Shown: in pieces, positions 36,717 to 46,858 of the stretch
Numbering within the stretch: the first letter of the stretch is position 1
How the letters are laid out: each line of letters begins with the position of its first letter
NCBI RefSeq assembly: GCF_000607165.1
Contig: NZ_JFZG01000008.1
Location: forward strand, 248,001 to 312,000
DNA from: Ralstonia pickettii
GTDB taxonomy: Bacteria > Pseudomonadota > Gammaproteobacteria > Burkholderiales > Burkholderiaceae
Direction of reading: 5' to 3'
DNA length: 64,000 nt
Position numbers and translations under genes: made by a program
The notes under the pieces: model-generated
Told to the model about the DNA's origin: nothing
Databases searched by the model: none
Seen by the model: only the letters and a program-made list of their open reading frames with translations

Positions 36717-39113
36717 TCAGGCGTAGCGTGGTCCGCCTGGCGGCATGTGGAGGGCATCAAAGCGCCCCGGGTTGCGCGCGTCAGCAATGCCGATGGCCTT
36801 AACTGCCCCTTGATTGGCATCCAGCAGCTCGTGTTTGGCCAGTGCGCTCCCCCGATAGATCGCCTCTTTGGTGTTGTAGTAAGTGAATTCATCGTCCAGG
36901 TCGATGTTTCGCCCCTTCGGGCATTCATCCGTTTTCTCTGGCTTGCACCACCGCCAATCCGCCATCCGCCGTAACTGGTTCATCAACAGTTCATCGAAGT
37001 GGCACAGGCCCACGTCCACGTCATAGGCGAGCACATGTTCGGCATGCATGGCGTTGGTGAGGATGGTGGAGTGGTTGGTAGCCTGTGCGTCTTCGCCGTC
37101 CTTCATCAAGGTCGTGCGCTCTTGCTGTTCGAAAGCGCCAAACTTCGTGCCACGCAAGGTGTGGTGTTGTGCAGCGTTCATCTTCTCGACATCGCCTTCC
37201 GCAAAGGGCACGCCCTTCCTGACGGTGCCGTCGTCGTTGTAGAGTTCGCGCCGCGCGCGCTGGCGCACCCCGGCGTTCTGGTCGTAGCGCATGGCGGCTT
37301 CGGTGGCGGCATTGCCGTAGCCGGTCTTGCGTTGCTCGGCGTAGGGGTCGAACTGCCCTGCGGGGATGCTCCGCTTGCGGTTCAGCGCATCGCTGGCGGA
37401 TTCCTTGTACTGGTTGAAGGGGCCGATGGTGCGAACGCCATCCGGATGTGAGGTCTCGCCGGGTCGGGGCTTGCCGTGCGGCAAGTAGACGGCCCGGGGA
37501 ACGATGCCACCACTGGGCACCTTGGGGGCATTGACGAGCACGGTCCAGCCATCCGCTGGGTCGGCATTGACGTTGGTGGCGCCCTTGACTGCTTGGCCAC
37601 CCCACATGAGGGCTTGGATCGGAACACCTGCAGCGCTGGCGAAAAGCTTGCCGAAAATGCTCTTGCGCGAATCTCCCCAGATTCGGGCGAAGGAAACACC
37701 CGCGGTGTCGGGGGGCGGCGTCCAGAAGGTGGGCTTGGTGTTCTGCGGTTTGAAGGTGCCGGCGGCGTCATCCCAGCCGCTGCCCACATCGGCGGGCGTG
37801 GCGCCGATGGTGTCGTGCCAATAGCGGTAACGGTAGCCCGGTTCTGCGCCCACCTTGTACGGGGTGCCCGGCTTGGTTTGCGCCCAGACGCGTTGGAACA
37901 GAATGTCCTGAGCCCCGGTGGCTCGCACATCCTCGTCGTTCAAGCCAAGCCAGCCCATGCCTTGGACGGGTGAGACGGAGATGACGCGGTCGTGCGGACA
38001 GCAATAGAGGAAGACGCGCCCGCGGGTCTGGTGGTCTGCGCTGTCCTGGGCGGCAGTACGCGGGGCGTCGCCATTTTTGGGGCAGACGTTGAATCCGAGC
38101 TGATCCACGGCGTGGTGGCTGTAGTGCTGGGCTCGGTCCTGGAAGTGGCGCGCGATGTCAAAGAAGCCCTTGAGGCCGGCAACGCGCGCGTCGTAGGTGA
38201 CGCGGCCTGCGCCGTCAAATTGGCTGAAGTTATCCAGGCGACTACCGCGCAGGCTGTAAGGCGGGTTGGCCAGAACGTAGGTGTCGGCTACGCCCAATGA
38301 TTGGAACTCGCGGTGGTTGGCGCCGAAGTAGGCGGAGGCCAAGCCCACCATGTTGCCTTGGCTGTGGCAGACGACTGTGATGGGGCAATCGCGCTCGAAG
38401 ATGTCGCGGTGCAGCTCTCGGATGCGGGAGATAAGCTTGGCCAGCCGCCAGGCGGCAAAGGCCTGGTAGTGGCGCGTGGGAGCGCTGTAGATTTGGCGGT
38501 CGCTGGTTTGCAGGTGCTGGAGTTCAAACAGACCGCCCAACACTTCGCTGTCGGTGCCCTTGCCGAACAGATCCGGCAGAGCGGAGGCGCCATTGACGAA
38601 CGGACCGCCGCCCCAAGCGTTTTTCTCGTCGAGCAGAATACTGCCGCCCACACTGGCAAGCTCGTTGCGGATGGTGCCGTCTTCCTGGACCACGTCTTCG
38701 CTGCTGGCTTTGTAGCCCCAGCGAAAACGGATGACGGGGCTGGTGCCGGTGCCGGGTTGAACGAAGGTATTTGCTTTGAGGTCGTCCGATATATAGCCGT
38801 CTTCAGTTAGTTCGGCTGTATAGCGCATGGGGCGCAGCTTGCCGCTCTCCTTAGGGTAGGCGACCTGTTCGTCGTTGCGTTGCAGGCGGCGGGCATTGAG
38901 CCCCTTGCAAAGGCCTTCCTCTGCGGCGTCGAACCATTCGCCGGTGGAATTGACGCCATGCACGAAGATGATGACGCCGGGCAGCGGGGCGGGGTAGACG
39001 ACCTTGCGGCATGGGCCGCCGGGTAGGGTGATGTCTGTCACCTTGATGCCGTAGAAAGAGCGGCGGCGGGCGGTGACGGTAGTTTCGGGCAGAGCCTGTT
39101 CAGGGATAGTCAT
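36717..39113 (-). CDS. Type VI secretion phospholipase effector, Tle3 type
   Basis: The 798-residue protein is an alpha/beta-hydrolase. An N-terminal strand/loop IIFVHGVNSTGEW (about residues 46-58) carries the oxyanion-type HG motif, and VVCHSQGNMVGLAS holds the nucleophilic elbow with Ser251. A DUF3274-like C-terminal half of about 400 residues follows, ending with YNTKEAIYRGSALAKHE. There is no signal peptide, as expected for a T6SS cargo. Tle3 enzymes hydrolyse phospholipids of competing cells. The start is the ATG at 39113; the open frame to 39200 lacks support. The adaptor gene follows, but an immunity gene is not evident. Confidence 0.8.
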   Translation of the reverse strand: MTIPEQALPETTVTARRRSFYGIKVTDITLPGGPCRKVVYPAPLPGVIIFVHGVNSTGEWFDAAEEGLCKGLNARRLQRNDEQVAYPKESGKLRPMRYTAELTEDGYISDDLKANTFVQPGTGTSPVIRFRWGYKASSEDVVQEDGTIRNELASVGGSILLDEKNAWGGGPFVNGASALPDLFGKGTDSEVLGGLFELQHLQTSDRQIYSAPTRHYQAFAAWRLAKLISRIRELHRDIFERDCPITVVCHSQGNMVGLASAYFGANHREFQSLGVADTYVLANPPYSLRGSRLDNFSQFDGAGRVTYDARVAGLKGFFDIARHFQDRAQHYSHHAVDQLGFNVCPKNGDAPRTAAQDSADHQTRGRVFLYCCPHDRVISVSPVQGMGWLGLNDEDVRATGAQDILFQRVWAQTKPGTPYKVGAEPGYRYRYWHDTIGATPADVGSGWDDAAGTFKPQNTKPTFWTPPPDTAGVSFARIWGDSRKSIFGKLFASAAGVPIQALMWGGQAVKGATNVNADPADGWTVLVNAPKVPSGGIVPRAVYLPHGKPRPGETSHPDGVRTIGPFNQYKESASDALNRKRSIPAGQFDPYAEQRKTGYGNAATEAAMRYDQNAGVRQRARRELYNDDGTVRKGVPFAEGDVEKMNAAQHHTLRGTKFGAFEQQERTTLMKDGEDAQATNHSTILTNAMHAEHVLAYDVDVGLCHFDELLMNQLRRMADWRWCKPEKTDECPKGRNIDLDDEFTYYNTKEAIYRGSALAKHELLDANQGAVKAIGIADARNPGRFDALHMPPGGPRYA

Positions 39114-39285
39114 CGTGCAGGACCTCAGGGTGGAAGATGCAAACGCACACAGATCCACCAGTGTCGGAGCGTCGCGCACGAGATCGACGAGACTCAACAC
39201 TCTTTGACTTCATCGCCTCCGAGGCCTTCCCGCAATGAACAACGACGGGATATGTCCAACGCGGTAATTAGTCGAGAACGCAGGA

Positions 39286-39319
39286 GAAAAAAAAGCGCGG
39301 CTCACGTCCGCGCTTTTTT
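39286..39319. terminator. Bidirectional terminator beside the VOC gene
   Basis: AAAAAGCGCGG and CCGCGCTTTTTT form the stem with a 7-base loop and T-runs on both strands. It ends the minus-strand VOC gene, 17 bases after its stop, and insulates it from the Tle3 gene promoter region. Confidence 0.85.
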
Positions 39320-39336
39320 CTTGACTGCTCCCGATG

Positions 39337-39816
39337 TCAGGCCGATGCCGCTGCCTGCTCCTTCGTCCACTTCTCCATGCGCTTGGCCATCTCATCGGGC
39401 GCCACGTCTTCCACATGCGTTGAGACCGTCCACACGTGGCCGAACGGGTCTTTGAGCGTGCCGGAGCGGTCGCCGTAGAACTGGTCCACCACCGGGCGCA
39501 CTTCCGTGCCGCCGGCCTTCAGGGCATTGGCAAATACGGCGTCGACGTTGGGCACGTAGATCATCATTCCGACCGACGTGCTCTGCAGCGTGTCGGGGCT
39601 GGCGAAGGCCATGTTGGGGAATTCATCGGCCATCATGACGGGGGAATCGCCAATGCGGATTTCAGCGTGCGCGATGGTGCCGTTGGGGCCATCCATGCGA
39701 AAGAGTTCGGTGGCGCCGAAGGCCTGCTTGTAGAAATCGAGCGCGCGTGCGGCGCCTTTGATGCTCAGGTACGGGGTAACGCTGTGGTAACCCTCGGGAA
39801 TGGGCTTGACCGCCAT
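39337..39816 (-). CDS. VOC-family protein (PhnB/glyoxalase-like)
   Basis: The 159-residue protein is a vicinal-oxygen-chelate fold protein of the PhnB/YdcJ-like type: VTPYLSIKGAARALDFYKQAFGA at the start, AEIRIGDSPVMMADE, and DPFGHVWTVSTHVEDV at the end. Function unknown; such proteins may bind metals or antibiotics. The start at 39816 has AGGAGA upstream. It is transcribed alone after the thi operon. Confidence 0.87.
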   Translation of the reverse strand: MAVKPIPEGYHSVTPYLSIKGAARALDFYKQAFGATELFRMDGPNGTIAHAEIRIGDSPVMMADEFPNMAFASPDTLQSTSVGMMIYVPNVDAVFANALKAGGTEVRPVVDQFYGDRSGTLKDPFGHVWTVSTHVEDVAPDEMAKRMEKWTKEQAAASA

Positions 39817-39941
39817 GTCTTGTCTCCTGCAGCGTGTTTTGGAAAGCCGCTGCGGCAACGACCGCAGCGGCACACGAACAGGATAGGTCAGCGGAAAAGC
39901 GCTTGCGTGTCGAAACCCGTAGGACGTGCTGCCCGCGATGC

Positions 39942-41096
39942 TCAGGGGCGCACGTGCGCCGCGAACGTCGCTTGCAGCGCATCGACTGCAGCCGGCACAT
40001 CGGCCGCCTGGGTGATGGCACGCACCACCGCCACGCTGCCCACGCCGGATTCCAGCACGCGCGGCATCGCTGCCAGATCGATGCCGCCGATGGCCACCAG
40101 CGGCGGGGCCGGCACGCGCGTGCGCATGGCGGCCGCGTAGGCGAACAAGCGGCCGAGCCCCTGCGGCACGGTCGGCATGCTCTTGGTGGGCGTGGCAAAC
40201 ACGGCACCGAGTGCAAGGTAGCTGGGGTTCAGCGGTGCAACGCGGAGCATCTCGGCAAAGCCGTGCGTGCTGATGCCAAGACGCAAACCGGCCGAGCGGA
40301 TCGCCACCAGGTCAGCATCGTCGATGTCTTCCTGGCCGAGGTGGATGCCGTAGATGCCGCTGCCGGGTACCTCGGCGTGAACATCCTGCGAGACTTGCCA
40401 GTGGTCGTTGATGAACAAGCGCGTGGCGCTGCCGCGCGCCGCTGCTTCCGCGCGGCGCACTTGGTCAACCACCGCCTGCGCATCGTCCGACTTGAAGCGC
40501 AGTTGCACCGTCGGCACCTTGAGCGCGACGAGGCGCTCGACCCACTCAGCGTCCGGCACGACAGCGTAGACGCCGAGCTGTGTGGGACACGGCGCAAACG
40601 CGAGGTCCGCCGCAGTCGGGCATGGCAACGCCGGTTCGAGCACGCGGGGCAGGGCGTTGAAGCGAGTCGGCCAAGCCAGCGCGTCGGCGTTGCCTTCGGC
40701 GATCCACGCGCGTGCCACGCACAGCGCATCGCGCGGCTCGAATGCCAGCACGAGTGCCGCGCCGAAGATGGCGGCAAAGCGCGCATCGAATGCATCGCCT
40801 TGTGCCGCCGATGCGAAGCGGTACATACCGAGGCGGTCGTGCACGGTGTCGATGCGCTCCGCGCCGTCCGTCTCGCTGAGTACGACAGCTGCGCCGGCAG
40901 CGCGGGCGCGTTCGGCCTGTGCGGCGTTGGTGGTCAGCAGAACCGTTGCGGCGGTCGTCGCCTCTTCAGCACGGTCGGTCACGCTCCAGGCATGCGGCGC
41001 GCGACCAAAGGCTTCCACATGGCGATCGATGATCTGCGCAGCCAGTGCGGCCGCCTCCGGCCACGCGGCCGAAAAACGCAAAGCGGATGCACTCAT
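39942..41096 (-). CDS. thiE: Thiamine-phosphate synthase with degenerate N-terminal extension
   Basis: The C-terminal half (about residues 173-384) is Thi[68 protein letters not shown] and VAIGGI. It joins the HMP and thiazole halves of thiamine. The N-terminal 170 residues are not part of normal ThiE; their Ala-rich end and the [12 protein letters not shown] linker resemble the join seen in ThiD-ThiE fusions, and I infer a decayed ThiD domain. A full thiD exists at 33814. It overlaps thiG by 4 bases. Confidence 0.9.
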   Translation of the reverse strand: MSASALRFSAAWPEAAALAAQIIDRHVEAFGRAPHAWSVTDRAEEATTAATVLLTTNAAQAERARAAGAAVVLSETDGAERIDTVHDRLGMYRFASAAQGDAFDARFAAIFGAALVLAFEPRDALCVARAWIAEGNADALAWPTRFNALPRVLEPALPCPTAADLAFAPCPTQLGVYAVVPDAEWVERLVALKVPTVQLRFKSDDAQAVVDQVRRAEAAARGSATRLFINDHWQVSQDVHAEVPGSGIYGIHLGQEDIDDADLVAIRSAGLRLGISTHGFAEMLRVAPLNPSYLALGAVFATPTKSMPTVPQGLGRLFAYAAAMRTRVPAPPLVAIGGIDLAAMPRVLESGVGSVAVVRAITQAADVPAAVDALQATFAAHVRP

Positions 41097-41920
41097 GCCT
41101 GCTTCTCTTCCGCATGCCAGAACGGCAACCCGACAACCGGCGTGCTGGCCTGCGCAACATCACGCTCAGGCATCGGGCCAGACAGGCGCGCGAGCCGACC
41201 GGCCTGCGTGGCCATCGCAAACGCCTGCGCCATCGCCACAGGGTCGCCCGCTTGCGCGACAGCGGTGTTCAGCAGCACGGCGTCATAGCCCCATTCCATG
41301 ACTTGCGTGGCGTGCGACGGTACACCCAGGCCCGCATCGACGATGAGCGGCACGTTGGTCAGGCGCTCGCGCAGCAGGCGCAAGCCGTACGGGTTGGTGG
41401 GCCCGCGGCCGGTGCCGATGGGCGCGGCCCACGGCATCAGTGCCTGGCAGCCAACGTCGAGCAGGCGGCGGCACAGCACGAGGTCTTCGGTGCAATACGG
41501 CAGCACCTTGAAGCCATCGCGGATGAGGCGTTCGGCCGCGGCGGGCAGGGCGAGCGTATCGGGCTGCAGCGTGTAGTCATCCCCGATGACTTCGAGCTTG
41601 ATCCAGTCGGTCTCGAACACTTCGCGCGACATCTGCGCGAGCGTGTAAGCCTCGTCGGCGGAATAGCAGCCGGCGGTGTTCGGCAGCACGGGCACGCCGA
41701 GTTCACGCAACATCTTCCAGAAGCCGGCGCCCCCTTCGGGCGAGCCGGCGCTCTGGCGGCGCAGCGCCACCGTCAGCATGGCCGGGTTGGACACGCGCAC
41801 CGCGTCTTCCAGCGCTTGCGGCGAGGGATACCGCGCCGTGCCGAGCAGCAGGCGCGAGGCGAAGGTTTCGTCGTACAGGCGCAGCGGGTCAGCCACGGTG
41901 GAAAGATTCGTAGTGGTCAT
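41093..41920 (-). CDS. thiG: Thiazole synthase
   Basis: ThiG builds the thiazole ring from deoxyxylulose-5-phosphate, dehydroglycine and ThiS thiocarboxylate. The 275-residue TIM barrel has [12 protein letters not shown] at the start, the Schiff-base Lys in [38 protein letters not shown] and [14 protein letters not shown]. The ATG at 41920 gives the usual N-terminus; a TTG three bases upstream is open. Operon position: between thiS and thiE. Confidence 0.96.
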   Translation of the reverse strand: MTTTNLSTVADPLRLYDETFASRLLLGTARYPSPQALEDAVRVSNPAMLTVALRRQSAGSPEGGAGFWKMLRELGVPVLPNTAGCYSADEAYTLAQMSREVFETDWIKLEVIGDDYTLQPDTLALPAAAERLIRDGFKVLPYCTEDLVLCRRLLDVGCQALMPWAAPIGTGRGPTNPYGLRLLRERLTNVPLIVDAGLGVPSHATQVMEWGYDAVLLNTAVAQAGDPVAMAQAFAMATQAGRLARLSGPMPERDVAQASTPVVGLPFWHAEEKQA

Positions 41921-41929
41921 CAAAGACTC

Positions 41930-42145
41930 CTAGCCGCCCACGACGGGCTGCACGAGCGCAATGCGGTCGCCCGAGTTGAGCGCGTGCTGCGCATGGCGCG
42001 CCTTGGGCACGAAGTCGCCATTCACCGATGCGGCAAACGGCGGGGCGATCTGCAATTGCGGCGTGGCCGCACCAATGGCGTCGGCCAGCGTGCTGCCCGC
42101 AGGCAGCGCGAGCGACAGATCGTTGAGGGTGACGTTCAGCGTCAT
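41930..42145 (-). CDS. thiS: Sulfur-carrier protein ThiS
   Basis: The 71-residue protein is the ubiquitin-like sulfur carrier, ending with the essential GG (VVGG-COOH) that is thiocarboxylated. Its start overlaps the thiO stop by 4 bases and thiG follows 9 bases after its stop. A longer reading frame in the same phase reaching to 42370 runs inside thiO and is not used. Confidence 0.95.
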   Translation of the reverse strand: MTLNVTLNDLSLALPAGSTLADAIGAATPQLQIAPPFAASVNGDFVPKARHAQHALNSGDRIALVQPVVGG

Positions 42146-43287
42146 GACAAAACAGGTTCGGGGGATGCGGCGCCAGCGAACAGCGCAGGCCATTCGCAGT
42201 CGTCCGTATCGAAGGCACAGCCGTCCAGCACGTCGCACGCTGCTGCCACCGCGGCTTGGGTGACGGCGGGCGCGATCATGTAGCCGTGCCGGTACAGGCC
42301 GTTGACCGAGAGCGTGCCAGCGCCGTCCCAGCGCAGCGCGGGGCGGTGGTCCGGCAGCGTCGGACGGCACTGCGTGTTCAGTTCCAGCACGCGCGCCTCG
42401 CCAAACGCGGGGTGCACGGCGTAGGCCGCAGACAGCAATTCCAGCGTAGAGCGCACGCTTGCCGGCGACATGTCGTCGGATTCAAGCTCGGTCGCACCGA
42501 TCACGTAGACATTGCCCGGCTTGGGCGCGATGTACAGCGGATAGCGCGGATGCAGCATGCGCACCGGCCGCGTGAGCGACACGTCGGGCGCATGGATGCG
42601 CGCCACCTCGCCGCGCAGGCCACGCAGGCGCGGCCATTGCGGCTTGGCACCCAGGCCACGGCAATCGAGCACGAGGCGCGCGCCAAGCCCTGCAGCGGCC
42701 AGCGCGTCGGGGCTCGGATCAGCAACTTCCGTGTTCCAGCGCAGTTGCACGCCCAGCGCTTCGAGCTCGGTCGCCAGCGCATCCAACACGCCGCGCGGGT
42801 CAAGCTGACCTTCGCCCGCGAGATACAGCCCTTGCGTAAAGCGTTGCGCAAGAAGCGGCTCGAGCTGGGCAATGCCTGCTGCGTCTACGGCACGCAGATC
42901 GGCGGCCACGCGCTCGGGCGGCGCGGCATTGCGCACGTGGTTGGCAAACAGCGATGCCTCTCCACGGTCTGCCGCATGCCAAACCACCAGCGTGCCCGCC
43001 TCCTGGAAGAAGACCGGCGTGCGCAGCTTGGGCAACCAATCGCGCCACAGCGCCAGGCTCGCCAACCCCAAATCGACGACAAAACGATCCGCCACGGCGG
43101 CCTCGGCCAGTGGCGCCAGCATGGCGGCAGCAACATACGCCGCGGCACCGCTGCCGTCGCGCGGGCCGCGCTCCACCACGGCAATGCGCGCGGGGGGCAC
43201 CCCCGTTTGCGCGAGTTGCCAGGCACACAGGCGGCCAGCGAGGCCGCCACCGAGGATCGTTACGTCGAATGAAGTCGAGGTTGGCAT
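42142..43287 (-). CDS. thiO: Glycine oxidase ThiO
   Basis: ThiO oxidises glycine to dehydroglycine with FAD, feeding ThiG. The 381-residue protein has the dinucleotide-binding start DVTILGGGLAGRLCAWQLA (about 8-26), the FAD contacts YVAAAMLAPLAE, the substrate/FAD domain with GQLDPRGVLDAL, and the C-terminal LYRHGYMIAPAVTQ. It stands in operon order thiC-thiO-thiS-thiG-thiE; the gap to thiC is 12 bases. Confidence 0.94.
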   Translation of the reverse strand: MPTSTSFDVTILGGGLAGRLCAWQLAQTGVPPARIAVVERGPRDGSGAAAYVAAAMLAPLAEAAVADRFVVDLGLASLALWRDWLPKLRTPVFFQEAGTLVVWHAADRGEASLFANHVRNAAPPERVAADLRAVDAAGIAQLEPLLAQRFTQGLYLAGEGQLDPRGVLDALATELEALGVQLRWNTEVADPSPDALAAAGLGARLVLDCRGLGAKPQWPRLRGLRGEVARIHAPDVSLTRPVRMLHPRYPLYIAPKPGNVYVIGATELESDDMSPASVRSTLELLSAAYAVHPAFGEARVLELNTQCRPTLPDHRPALRWDGAGTLSVNGLYRHGYMIAPAVTQAAVAAACDVLDGCAFDTDDCEWPALFAGAASPEPVLS

Positions 43288-43299
43288 TGCACCGGTTGG

Positions 43300-45216
<1,917 letters not shown>

Positions 45217-45321
45217 CTAGATTCTGTGGCCTGGTGGAGCAGGCAGTGGACGAAACCGGGAGAGGTGGCGTGACCCGAAGAACTGAGGGGGTGGCTGCCA
45301 GAGACTACGCGGTGTTCTGAA

Positions 45322-45403
45322 ACTTCCCACGCCGGTACGAACCGGATCGGGTGCGAAGGGACTCTCTCAGCCGCACGGCCCATCCGTACGGCACCCCTGT
45401 TTC
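45322..45403 (-). promoter_or_regulatory. TPP riboswitch (THI element)
   Basis: On the minus strand the sequence holds ACAGGGGTGCC, GGCTGAGAGAGTCCC, ACCCGATCCGGTTCGTACCGGCGTGGGAAGT: the CUGAGA pyrimidine-binding and the ACCUGAUC-like pyrophosphate-binding cores of the thiamine-pyrophosphate riboswitch in order. It lies upstream of thiC and should reduce the expression of thiCOSGE when thiamine is plentiful. Confidence 0.95.
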
Positions 45404-45623
45404 ATCCAACGAGGCTGAATTTAAGCACAGGGCTGCCGGCGTTGCCAGCACGAAAACCAATGAGGTGACAGTCGACGGGTCATTTCAGTCCAAACCGCCA
45501 CGCAATGTGCGGCGGCGCGCACCGGCGCATCCCGCCTTGATCTTGCGCAACCCCGCTGCGTTTCACCTATGCGACGCTCAATCCCTTTTCTATTGCATTG
45601 CGGCACTGCCGCTGGGAGTTGTC

Positions 45624-46784
45624 ATGCTGGAGCGTCGGTTCACACTCGCGGGGCGCAGCCTCGTACCCATCGTGCAGGGCGGGATGGGCGTGGGTATTTC
45701 GGCGCACCGGCTGGCCGGCGCCGTGGCGCGCGAAGGCGGCGTCGGCACCATCGCCAGCATCGACTTGCGGCATCACCATCCGGATCTCATCGCCGCGACC
45801 GAGAAATCGCGTGACAAGGACGCCATCAACGCCGCCAACCTCGTCGCGCTGGACCGCGAAATTCGCGCCGCGCGTGAAGGCAGCCAGGGCAACGGCATGA
45901 TCGCCGTGAATGTGATGAAGGCGGTGGAATCGCATCAGGCGCTCGTGCGCCAGGCGTGCGAGAGCGGCGCGGATGCCATCGTCATGGGCGCGGGGCTTCC
46001 GCTCGACCTGCCCGAGATGACCGCCGAGCACCCGAAGGTCGCGCTGATCCCGATTCTTTCCGACTCGCGCGGCGTGGGCGTGGTGCTCAAGCGGTGGATG
46101 AAGAAGTCGCGCTTGCCCGATGCGGTGGTCATCGAGCATCCGACGCACGCCGGTGGCCACTTGGGTGCGGCCCGCATCGAAGACCTGCGCGACGAACGCT
46201 TTTCGTTTGCGCGCGTGCTGGACGAATGCCGCGAACTGTTCATCAAGCTGGGGCTGGCTGCGGAACAGATTCCGATCATCCTCGCGGGCGGTATTGATTC
46301 ACACGTCAAGGTAAAGCACTGGCTCGACAAGGGTGCCGCCGCGGTGCAGTTGGGCACTGCGTTTGCCGTGACGGAAGAGGGCGATGCGCACGTGCGCTTC
46401 AAGCGGGTGCTGACGGGCGCGGAGCAAGGCGATATCGGCGAGTTTGTCAGCGTGGCTGGGTTGCCGGCGCGGGCAGTGATGACGCCGTGGCTGTCGCGTT
46501 ATCTGTCGCGTGAAAGCGCGCTGCAAGCCAAAGCCAAGGTGCGGGATTGCCTGCAAGGGTTCGATTGTTTGCAGACGTGCGGGCTGCGGGATGGGATTGG
46601 GAAGGTCGGGCAGTTCTGCATTGACCTGAAGCTTGCGCAGGCGCTGCGTGGGGATGTGGAGCGCGGGCTGTTTTTCCGCGGTGCGGGCAAGCTCCCGTTT
46701 GGGCAAGCGATTCGGCCGGTGCGGGAGTTGATGCATTACCTGCTGACTGGGGAAAAGCCGGTGGAATCTTCGACGGCTACCTGA
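45624..46784 (+). CDS. Nitronate monooxygenase-like FMN protein
   Basis: The 386-residue protein is a 2-nitropropane dioxygenase/enoyl-reductase-like TIM barrel: PIVQGGMGVGISAHRLAGAVA, GMIAVNVM, ADAIVMGAGLPLDLP, IEHPTHAGGHLG, IILAGGI and AVQLGTAFAVTEE. The AGGH segment aligns with the catalytic His of the family. A C-terminal Cys cluster (DCLQGFDCLQTCGL) is uncommon. Activity on nitronates is predicted by family only. The start is ATG 45624 with GGGAG upstream; upstream frame extension into the TPP region is not coding. Confidence 0.85.
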   Translation: MLERRFTLAGRSLVPIVQGGMGVGISAHRLAGAVAREGGVGTIASIDLRHHHPDLIAATEKSRDKDAINAANLVALDREIRAAREGSQGNGMIAVNVMKAVESHQALVRQACESGADAIVMGAGLPLDLPEMTAEHPKVALIPILSDSRGVGVVLKRWMKKSRLPDAVVIEHPTHAGGHLGAARIEDLRDERFSFARVLDECRELFIKLGLAAEQIPIILAGGIDSHVKVKHWLDKGAAAVQLGTAFAVTEEGDAHVRFKRVLTGAEQGDIGEFVSVAGLPARAVMTPWLSRYLSRESALQAKAKVRDCLQGFDCLQTCGLRDGIGKVGQFCIDLKLAQALRGDVERGLFFRGAGKLPFGQAIRPVRELMHYLLTGEKPVESSTAT

Positions 46785-46803
46785 TGCGCTGACATCTCGT
46801 CCG

Positions 46804-46834
46804 AAAAAAAAGCCAGCCCGAAGGCTGGCTTTTT
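46804..46834. terminator. Bidirectional terminator between converging genes
   Basis: AGCCAGCC and GGCTGGCT form an 8-base stem with a CGAA loop (46811-46830); AAAAAAA precedes and TTTTT follows. It serves the plus-strand nitronate gene and the minus-strand autotransporter. Confidence 0.88.
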
Positions 46835-46858
46835 GTTGGGCGCTTACCGCCTATTGAC

